DNA of 15,134 bases from positions 2,493 through 17,626 of the forward strand of contig JALVUH010000178.1 of assembly GCA_027035735.1 (NCBI GenBank), given 5' to 3'. Source of the DNA: Nautiliaceae bacterium (GTDB lineage Bacteria > Campylobacterota > Campylobacteria > Campylobacterales > Nautiliaceae). Made by a program: the position numbers and the translations under genes. The notes beneath the pieces are model-generated. The model saw only the letters and a program-made list of their open reading frames with translations. It made no database searches and had not been told where the DNA came from. Of the stretch, positions 8,646 through 14,514 are shown piece by piece (the first letter of the stretch is position 1; the number at the start of each line of letters is the position of its first letter).

Positions 8646-9196
8646 TTTTCTTCCCCTTTATTTTCTGGTGCTTCTTTATTTTCTGTGGCTTTTGCAGCTT
8701 CTGCTTTTTTCTTTGCTTCTGCTTCTGCTTTTTTCTTAGCCATCATTTCAGCTCTTTTTCTAGCTTTTTCTTCTTCTTCTCTTTTTTTCTGTTCAATCCA
8801 CTCTTCAGGAACTTCTACTCTTACCCAAAAATTATCAAGAGCATTATGAGTTCCATCTGTAATCATTTCTATATCACCACCTGCAAGTTTTATTGCTTTT
8901 TCTGGTTTTGTAGGACAAACATCTTCGCAAAGACCGCAAAATATACAAATTGCCAAGTTTACTTCTGGTATTTTATTTGGTCTTTTTAGAGGAAGTGGTT
9001 TCATTTTAATAGCATCAACAGGACATATTTTATTACATGCATCACATCCTGTACAAATATCATATCTCACTACATGTCTTCCTCTAAAAATAGGAGATTT
9101 ATGAGCCGGCTCTTTAACAACATCTTTTGTCGCTATTCTTGGCTCCGTCCAAGCTTTCAAAACTCTTAACATTTTTTCTGAAATTTGAAATAACAT
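8642..9196 (-). CDS. nuoI: Subunit I, 2x[4Fe-4S] ferredoxin-like protein with charged C-terminal tail
   Basis: The 184-residue protein is the NuoI-type electron-transfer subunit linking the electron donor to cluster N2 in NuoB. Two complete cluster motifs are visible: Cys48, 51, 54, 58 (CTGCDACNKICP) and Cys84, 87, 90, 94 (CIFCGLCEDVCP). The family's FRGRH motif is at 37-41. The usual insertion before the first motif ('.NG.ERCI.C') is missing, so that region looks more like ferredoxins of group 4 hydrogenases. Residues from about 133 to the end form a highly charged Lys/Glu/Ala tail, probably a long helix, which is not part of standard NuoI. Because NuoE, F and G are absent, this subunit is the likely entry point for electrons from a soluble donor (inference). 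AGGAG precedes the ATG, one base after the nuoH stop. Confidence 0.95.
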   Translation of the reverse strand: MLFQISEKMLRVLKAWTEPRIATKDVVKEPAHKSPIFRGRHVVRYDICTGCDACNKICPVDAIKMKPLPLKRPNKIPEVNLAICIFCGLCEDVCPTKPEKAIKLAGGDIEMITDGTHNALDNFWVRVEVPEEWIEQKKREEEEKARKRAEMMAKKKAEAEAKKKAEAAKATENKEAPENKGEEK

Positions 9197-9197
9197 A

Positions 9198-10169
9198 CTA
9201 AACTCCTAAAATGTATATTTTTGCAAATGTAATCCATACTAAATTTAGTATAGCTAAAGGTGTTAACCAGCTCCATGTAAATTTAAGCATTTGATCAAGT
9301 CTAAGTCTAGGGTTAGATGCTCTAATAGCAACAATTATAATTGCTAAAATAACTATTTTAAAAAATAACCACCAAAAACTATCAAAAAATATTCCTCTGT
9401 ATCCTCCGAAAAACAAAGTAACTGCAGCTGCACTTACTACTAAAATTTCTGTAAATTCTGCAAATTTAAGCAATACATAATTTGTTCCTGCATACTCTGT
9501 ATAAAATCCATAAACAATTTCTTGTTCTGCATCTGGAATATTAAATGGAGGCTGTTCAAGTATTCCTAACATTGCTATTATAAATATAATTGCACCAGGA
9601 AGTAAAATTAAAGTTGTTAACCATGTATTTGAATACATAATATCATATAAATTCATAGTTCCAAAAAGTAGTGCAGGTGAAAGCGCCGCTAAGAAAAATG
9701 GAGCTTCCATTGAAATCATTTGAGCCAAAATTCTCATACCACCAAGAAATGAATATTTATTATGACTTCCAAATCCTGTAAGGAAAAGTAAAAATGGCTC
9801 AACTCCAATTAATACAACAAGCCCTAAAACTCCATAATTTGTATCTAATATTGCATGCCCATGATTTATAATAGGAGTCCATGGAATAAGAATTACAGGC
9901 AAAGCCGCTACAAGTGGTGTAATAATTGGAATAATATTAAATAGATATGGATCAGCTGATTTTGGAGTAATTGATTCTTTTGTTAATAATTTAAATATAT
10001 CCCACACTGTTTGTAAACTTCCAGCAGGTCCATTATAATGAGGTCCTACTCTTTTATGTATATAAGCTAATGCCTTTCTTGAAAAATAAAATACAAAAAA
10101 TGTCCATAAAAGCAAAAATGTTAATCCTGGAAAAATAAAAATATAAAACAATATTTCCCATATATTCAT
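9198..10169 (-). CDS. nuoH: NADH-quinone oxidoreductase-type subunit H
   Basis: The 323-residue protein with about eight membrane helices is NuoH, which forms the quinone chamber together with NuoB and NuoD and starts the proton pathway. Recognisable family motifs include KRVGPHYNGPAGSLQTVWD (39-57), FGSHNKYSFLGGMR with Glu155 in ISMEAPF, EQPPFNIPDAEQEIVYGFYT with Glu215 and Glu217, the TEYAG motif, and the C-terminal PRLRLDQ (287-293). One usually conserved acid is changed: in 'ERK.LG.IQ.R.GP' the leading Glu is Ser30 here (FSRKALAYIHKRVGP). AGGAGG lies ahead of the ATG, just 9 bp after the nuoCD stop. In most operons nuoE, F and G stand between these two genes; here they do not. Confidence 0.96.
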   Translation of the reverse strand: MNIWEILFYIFIFPGLTFLLLWTFFVFYFSRKALAYIHKRVGPHYNGPAGSLQTVWDIFKLLTKESITPKSADPYLFNIIPIITPLVAALPVILIPWTPIINHGHAILDTNYGVLGLVVLIGVEPFLLFLTGFGSHNKYSFLGGMRILAQMISMEAPFFLAALSPALLFGTMNLYDIMYSNTWLTTLILLPGAIIFIIAMLGILEQPPFNIPDAEQEIVYGFYTEYAGTNYVLLKFAEFTEILVVSAAAVTLFFGGYRGIFFDSFWWLFFKIVILAIIIVAIRASNPRLRLDQMLKFTWSWLTPLAILNLVWITFAKIYILGV

Positions 10170-10178
10170 TGCAACCTC

Positions 10179-11828
10179 CTATCTATCCAAATCACCCTGA
10201 CAGATATGCATACTACCATAAAGTAATGGAATATCTGAGAGGGTATGATTTGGTAATAATTTTTCAAGCATTCTTGTATGATTTACACTAGGTGCTTTTA
10301 ATTTTAATCTATAAGGATTTGTTGATTTTGGCATTGTTACAAGATGCATTAACATCTCACCTCTTGCCCATTCAACTCTACTAACAGCTTCTCCTTCTGG
10401 CATACGACGCGGCATTTTTACTAAATGATCTTTTTTAGGGTCCATTTCACCAGCTTCTATACCTTCTTCTATCTTTTTCATTGCCTGTTTCATTAAATCA
10501 ATTGATTGATTAATCTCTTTATAAATTATATAAAGTCTATCTCTTGTATCACCATTTTCACAAGTTACATAATCCATTTTTAATTCACCATAAGCAGCAT
10601 ATGGCTCATCAAGTCTCACATCTGTTTTTACATTGCTAGCTCTTGCAATTGGACCTTGAAGGTAATTATCTATTACATCATCTTTAGTAAAAATACCAAT
10701 ATCTTTTGCTCTAACAGTCATAAGAGGGTTTTTAAGAAAAATATCTTCAATATCAGGTTTTACACTCTCCCATTTCTCAATTGCTTTATCTATTTCAGCA
10801 AACCAAGCTTTATAATCATTAAGAGGATATCTAACACCTCCTGGCTCAATACAAGCAGTAGCAATTCTAGCACCTGAGTAATCTTCTAAAACATCAAGAA
10901 AATATTCTCTTACATCTAAACACCACATTAAAAATGTTTGAAGTCCCATTGTTCCAAAAAATCCACCAAGTGAAATTAAATGGCTTACAGTTCTTCCAAG
11001 CTCACCTAAAATAACTCTCATATACTTTGCAAATGGAGTAATTTCTTTTCCTGCAATCTCTTCAACTGCTTGAGCATAACAAATCATAGGGTTTGTATTA
11101 TCCATAAAACATATTCTCTCAACTGCTACAATAGTTCCAATAAAATCTTTTCTCTCAGCTAGTTTCTCAAGTGCTCTCCAAACATATCCTATATCTGGTT
11201 CTACTTTTTCAATATTTTCACCATTTGTATAAACTTTAAGTCTAATAGGTCCACTTGCTGGATGAGTTGGTCCCCAATGAAGAACAGTTCTACTTCCTTC
11301 ATGCCCCATAGTTTCTTCATTTTCTTCATACTCTTCAAAAAACTCTTCAGAAATTTTATTTACATTTTCAATTACATTTTTTTCATGTTCATCCCAATCA
11401 AAATCTTTTCTAAAAGGAAATTTTCCATAATAATCTGCACTAATTAAAAAGTATCTTAAATTTGGATGTCCTTTAAACTTTACTCCAAAAGTTGAATAAC
11501 TCTCAAGCTCATGATAATCTGCACTTTCAAGTATTGGAGTAATGGAATCAATTTCACATTTTTCCAAATCTCTTTCTATATCAACTTTTAGCCATACATT
11601 TTTTTTATTTTCAATATCTTCAAGGAAATAATTAATCTCCATTCTATTTTCTTCTGGATAATCAGTAGGAGAAACAGTTGAACAGCTTCTAACTCCAATC
11701 TCTTTTAAAGCTTCAACAACTTTTGTAATATCATCTTTGTTTTTAAGCTTAGCTTTAACCCATGTAGGTTTATAATCTTCTACATATTCCATATCAAATT
11801 TATTTAAAACTTCTTTAATTTTCTCCAT
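10179..11828 (-). CDS. nuoCD: Fused NuoC-NuoD subunit with atypical quinone-site and hydrogenase-like loops
   Basis: This is a natural fusion of the NuoC domain (about 1-155; note TDYPE, then FKGHPNLRYFLISADYYGKFPFRKD) and the NuoD catalytic domain (about 175-549), joined by an acidic linker. NuoD-type motifs are GPTHPASGPIRL, RGEM, PYRLKLKAPS and a C-terminal GDLDR. I place the start at the ATG at 11828 (549 residues) because TTTTAAGGG sits at correct spacing; an ATG 6 bases upstream (11834) would have its Shine-Dalgarno too close. Unusual points by hand alignment: His189 of the HP loop is kept, but the quinone-ligand Tyr is Phe241 and its Asp partner site is Thr293. Where hydrogenases have CxxC, this protein has Cys240-F-M-Asp243 and Cys543-Q-G-Asp546. 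It therefore cannot be a standard [NiFe] hydrogenase, but it is not a standard quinone-reducing NuoD either. Fused C-D architecture also occurs in E. coli NuoC and in the hydrogenase subunit HycE. Confidence 0.92.
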   Translation of the reverse strand: MEKIKEVLNKFDMEYVEDYKPTWVKAKLKNKDDITKVVEALKEIGVRSCSTVSPTDYPEENRMEINYFLEDIENKKNVWLKVDIERDLEKCEIDSITPILESADYHELESYSTFGVKFKGHPNLRYFLISADYYGKFPFRKDFDWDEHEKNVIENVNKISEEFFEEYEENEETMGHEGSRTVLHWGPTHPASGPIRLKVYTNGENIEKVEPDIGYVWRALEKLAERKDFIGTIVAVERICFMDNTNPMICYAQAVEEIAGKEITPFAKYMRVILGELGRTVSHLISLGGFFGTMGLQTFLMWCLDVREYFLDVLEDYSGARIATACIEPGGVRYPLNDYKAWFAEIDKAIEKWESVKPDIEDIFLKNPLMTVRAKDIGIFTKDDVIDNYLQGPIARASNVKTDVRLDEPYAAYGELKMDYVTCENGDTRDRLYIIYKEINQSIDLMKQAMKKIEEGIEAGEMDPKKDHLVKMPRRMPEGEAVSRVEWARGEMLMHLVTMPKSTNPYRLKLKAPSVNHTRMLEKLLPNHTLSDIPLLYGSMHICQGDLDR

Positions 11829-11837
11829 ACTCATCCC

Positions 11838-12311
11838 TTAAAATTTCATTTGTTTCCAAAGGCCGCCTTGACTTGATGCAGAAGGCTCGCCTCTTTTAAT
11901 CTTTTCTTTAAGTTCTTCAAGCCCTGCTATAATTGCTTCTGGTTTTGGAGGACAACCAGCTACAAAAACATCAGCTGGAAGAATTTCTGTCATATTTTTG
12001 ATAACAGAAGGAGAATCATTGTATGGTCCTCCATCATATGCACAAGCACCAATTGCAACTACATATCTAGGCTCAGGCATTTGTTCATATGTTCTAAGAA
12101 GAGCTGGTAAAATTTTTTTACTTACAAGTCCTGTAATGAAAATAATATCAGCTTGTCTTGGAGTTGGAGTCATAATATAACCATATCTCTCCCAATCATA
12201 TCTAGGTCCCATTGCCGCAAGCATTTCAAGAGAACAACATCCACTACAAAAGTGAACAATCCAAGGAGACTTGCTCCTTGCATAATTAAAAAAATCAAGA
12301 ACTTTTAGCAT
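11838..12311 (-). CDS. nuoB: Subunit B, carries the terminal [4Fe-4S] cluster N2
   Basis: The 157-residue protein holds cluster N2, which passes electrons to the acceptor site shared with NuoCD. The four ligands are visible: the tandem pair Cys25-Cys26 (GCCSLEM), Cys90 (AIGACAYDGGPY) and Cys120 (VAGCPPKPEA). An additional Cys22 three residues ahead gives CSGCC, and the preceding segment SPWIVHF resembles the small subunits of group 4 hydrogenases more than the usual 'FGLACC'. The C-terminal tail (140-157) is short. Its ATG overlaps the end of nuoA by 17 bp and has AAGGAG upstream. nuoCD begins about 10 bp after its stop. Confidence 0.95.
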   Translation of the reverse strand: MLKVLDFFNYARSKSPWIVHFCSGCCSLEMLAAMGPRYDWERYGYIMTPTPRQADIIFITGLVSKKILPALLRTYEQMPEPRYVVAIGACAYDGGPYNDSPSVIKNMTEILPADVFVAGCPPKPEAIIAGLEELKEKIKRGEPSASSQGGLWKQMKF

Positions 12312-12633
12312 TTCTATACTCCTTCATACTAACTGTAATAGCTGCAAATAATAATATTCCAAATACCATAGCCCATTTCAAAGCATCTACATTATCTGCA
12401 AATACAAAAAGACTAAAAAACAATCCTGCCATATCAAATACAATAAAAGCAATAGCAAATATAAAATAATTAAAATTTGCTTTCATAGGAACTTCAGAGC
12501 TAGGTGGTAATCCACACTCAAAATGGTCATTTTTAACTTCACCTGGATTATAAGGTGCTACCATAATTCCTAAAAAATATAATAATAATATACCTGCTAA
12601 AATACCTGAACCATATATTAAAATGGTTTCCAT
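12295..12633 (-). CDS. nuoA: NADH-quinone oxidoreductase-type subunit A
   Basis: The three-helix membrane protein is the first gene of the operon. The loop signature ECGLPP (family 'YECG.dP') and the second-helix motif IVFDMAGLFF are visible. In most NuoA proteins that motif is FD(V/L)E with two membrane acids; here the Asp is kept but the Glu is Ala. I place the start at the ATG at 12631-12633 (112 residues), because a perfect AAGGAG lies 5-6 bases upstream. A longer reading from a TTG at 12651 would place that ribosome-binding site inside the protein. The 3' end overlaps nuoB by 17 bp. Confidence 0.94.
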   Translation of the reverse strand: METILIYGSGILAGILLLYFLGIMVAPYNPGEVKNDHFECGLPPSSEVPMKANFNYFIFAIAFIVFDMAGLFFSLFVFADNVDALKWAMVFGILLFAAITVSMKEYRNAKSS

Positions 12634-12706
12634 AAGTTCTCCTTTTTTCAAATATTATCAAATTTTGCTAGTAATTTAATCTTAATATAACTAATTATAA
12701 GTTAAA

Positions 12707-12715
12707 ATTATAACA
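12707..12715 (-). promoter_or_regulatory. Extended -10 promoter of the nuo-pflA operon
   Basis: Reading the minus strand, TGTTATAAT is a perfect extended -10 (TGnTATAAT), about 75 bases ahead of the nuoA ATG. Transcription would start near 12700 and give a leader of about 67 bases. No good -35 is seen (TAATAA at the expected place), which is normal for sigma70 promoters of Campylobacterota. A second TATAAT (minus strand, 12694-12699) lacks the TG and is a weaker candidate. The region is so AT-rich that chance matches are easy. Confidence 0.5.
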
Positions 12716-12749
12716 ATTTTTGTCTTATTTTATTAATATTTAGTTAATG

Positions 12750-12764
12750 TGTTACAATTTGTAA
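12750..12764. promoter_or_regulatory. Candidate operator: TGTTACA box within a TTACAA-T-TTGTAA palindrome
   Basis: A perfect 13-base palindrome, TTACAATTTGTAA, lies at 12752-12764. Its left edge completes TGTTACA at 12750-12756. That heptamer fits the TGTTWCW box, as I remember it, bound by the Campylobacterota response regulator HP1021/Cj1608/CemR, reported to control respiratory genes including nuo. It sits about 50-60 bases upstream of the predicted start, a suitable place for an activator. Only one box is seen, and a 7-base degenerate match is weak evidence alone. Confidence 0.3.
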
Positions 12765-12766
12765 TA

Positions 12767-14473
12767 TTAAAATTTAAATCCAAGCTCTTTTTCACTATCA
12801 AATGCATTTTGTTTCTCTTTTTCAATAGTTTCAATAAAATCTTTCACTTTAAAAACAGGATTTTTTCTAAGCGCAACTTTTAAAGCAGTATTTTTAATAA
12901 CCATCTCAATTTGAGCAGGCGTTAATTCATATTTTGCTAACTTTTTAATATCAAAATCTTCTTCAAAATCGGCATTTTTAGGCAATTTAAGATTCCATAA
13001 TTTGATTCTATCTTTAAAAGAAGGTTTTTCAAATTTAATTTTATAATCAAATCTTCTAGAAAAAGCTATATCCAATGTCTCCAATAAATTTGTAGTAGCT
13101 ATCAAAACACCATCAAATTTTTCTAGTTGTTCTAAGAAAATATTTTGCATCTGATTATGCATTTTATCAGCAGAGCTAAAAGATGCAGTTGTTCTAGTGG
13201 AAAGAAATTGGTCTGCTTCATTTAGTAACAATACAGGTTTTGTTTTTAGTTTTTCAGCTATTTCATAATATTCATCAAACATTCTTCTAACATTTTTTTC
13301 ACTCTCTCCTACATACATTGAAAGTATTTTACTACTATCAAGACTTAAAAGAGGCTTATTTAATTCATTAGCTATAGAATATGCAGTTAATGTTTTTCCA
13401 GTCCCAGGAGGTCCATAAAATATAATTTTAGCTTCAATATCACTATTTGATTTTATATTCCATTTTTTAAGTAAATTTAAAACTTTTTTATCTGTTTGTT
13501 TCAAAATTCTATTTATCATTTCCATTGTACTTTTAGGTAAAACAACATCCTTAAGAGTTGTTTTAGGTTCAACCAAATCAAAAATTGTATCTTTTATTAT
13601 ATGTTCTAATTTATGTTTTTTTCTTGGATGAATAAGCTCATTTAAAACTTCTTCATTTATAAAATAAATTTTTGTATATCCTCCAAATGCTCCAAAAATC
13701 TCATCATACTCAAGTATTCCTTCATTTAATAATTTAGAATTATCATCAAGCAAACTTCTATTTTTTATCCTATCAATTTCATCATTACTAATAAGATTTA
13801 ATAAATGATTCATTTCTCTTGTATTTTCATGAGCTGAAGTATACTCTTCTTTTAAAAGAGCTAAAAATATAATTTCTTCTTTTTCATTTAACTCATTTTC
13901 TTTTATAAAATTTAAAACAGGCAAATCTATTTTTGTTTTATTAATTCTCTCTTTTATTGTATTTTCAATTAATTTTAGTTTACTTTGTAGCCTTTTTATA
14001 GAAGCAGATTCATTAGAATAATTTGTTTTTAAATTTGCAAGTTGTTCATAAATTTCTATTCTTAAAAATTGGTCTTGTAAATACTCCAAATGATCATTAT
14101 AAGGTCTTTTTTCTGGTATCATTAAATCAAGAGAGCCCTTCTCAAGCAATTTTAAAAAAGAAACTGATAACGAAACAGAAGCATTATATAATTCTAGAAT
14201 ATTTAAATCAGGTACTTTTACACCAAAAGAATCACTTACAATCCAACCTTCATCTATTAAATGTTTTATATTTTGAGTATATTCTAAAGCTTCTAATTTA
14301 TCTACATTAAAAATATCTTTTATTAAATTTTTTACTTTTATATCTTCTATACCTTCTAAATATTTATTAAGCATATATTGTAATATTTGTATCTCTCTTT
14401 CTTTTACTCCTAATACTTCATAAATTACTGAACTTTTAGGATTTGTCAAAAATTCTTTTATATTTTTTATCAA
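12767..14473 (-). CDS. AAA+ ATPase with N-terminal alpha-helical region, unknown role
   Basis: The 568-residue protein has a long N-terminal helical region (about 1-300, winged-helix or coiled character, with KRLQSKLKLIENTIKERI near 160-177). A classical AAA module of the spastin/katanin/CDC48 type follows. Walker A is GPPGTGKT (354-361), Walker B is VLLLNEAD with Asn418-Glu419 in place of Asp-Glu, sensor 1 is IATTN (Asn462), and the arginine finger is at SRRFD (Arg473/474). Related stand-alone ATPases occur in Campylobacterota, but their substrate is not known to me. No ATG lies near the 5' end; the TTG at 14473 is chosen because AAGGAG stands 5 bases upstream and the next Met is residue 34. 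It is 133 bp upstream of nuoA on the same strand with no terminator visible between, so read-through into nuo is possible. No functional link to complex I can be claimed. Confidence 0.85.
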   Translation of the reverse strand: MIKNIKEFLTNPKSSVIYEVLGVKEREIQILQYMLNKYLEGIEDIKVKNLIKDIFNVDKLEALEYTQNIKHLIDEGWIVSDSFGVKVPDLNILELYNASVSLSVSFLKLLEKGSLDLMIPEKRPYNDHLEYLQDQFLRIEIYEQLANLKTNYSNESASIKRLQSKLKLIENTIKERINKTKIDLPVLNFIKENELNEKEEIIFLALLKEEYTSAHENTREMNHLLNLISNDEIDRIKNRSLLDDNSKLLNEGILEYDEIFGAFGGYTKIYFINEEVLNELIHPRKKHKLEHIIKDTIFDLVEPKTTLKDVVLPKSTMEMINRILKQTDKKVLNLLKKWNIKSNSDIEAKIIFYGPPGTGKTLTAYSIANELNKPLLSLDSSKILSMYVGESEKNVRRMFDEYYEIAEKLKTKPVLLLNEADQFLSTRTTASFSSADKMHNQMQNIFLEQLEKFDGVLIATTNLLETLDIAFSRRFDYKIKFEKPSFKDRIKLWNLKLPKNADFEEDFDIKKLAKYELTPAQIEMVIKNTALKVALRKNPVFKVKDFIETIEKEKQNAFDSEKELGFKF

Positions 14474-14514
14474 AAGCTCTCCTTTTTATATAATTTTATC
14501 AAAAAAGGAACTAA
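14474..14514 (+). promoter_or_regulatory. 41-bp divergent spacer with probable rsmE promoter
   Basis: This short gap holds ribosome-binding sites for both flanking genes: CTCCTT at 14479-14484 for the minus-strand ATPase, and AAGGA just before the rsmE ATG. A TATAAT at 14489-14494 on the + strand would start rsmE transcription about 14 bases before its ATG. The ATPase promoter must lie further right, inside rsmE, because no room remains here. Only the sequence matches support this. Confidence 0.35.

Noticed and set aside
10656..11447. Plus-strand open frames inside nuoCD (also 4554-4751, 11998-12180 and 14023-14310 inside other genes)
   Set aside because: They are antisense shadows of well-recognised genes with low-complexity or nonsense-like translations.
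10179..11828. NuoCD as the large subunit of an active [NiFe] hydrogenase
   Set aside because: Both bridging cysteines are Asp, so the NiFe(CN)2CO site cannot form normally, and no hydrogenase maturation gene is in the window.
11829..11834. nuoCD start at the upstream ATG (11834)
   Set aside because: The AAGGG would lie directly against that ATG; spacing fits the ATG at 11828 much better. The difference is only two residues.
12634..12651. Longer nuoA reading from a TTG at 12651 (six extra residues)
   Set aside because: Those codons are the AAAAAAGGAGAACTT ribosome-binding region of the ATG at 12633, so they are most likely untranslated.
12750..12766. The TTACAA/TTGTAA palindrome as a terminator of the AAA+ ATPase gene
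   Set aside because: The stem is five to six A-T-rich pairs with almost no loop and no following T-tract on the minus strand; an operator is more plausible.
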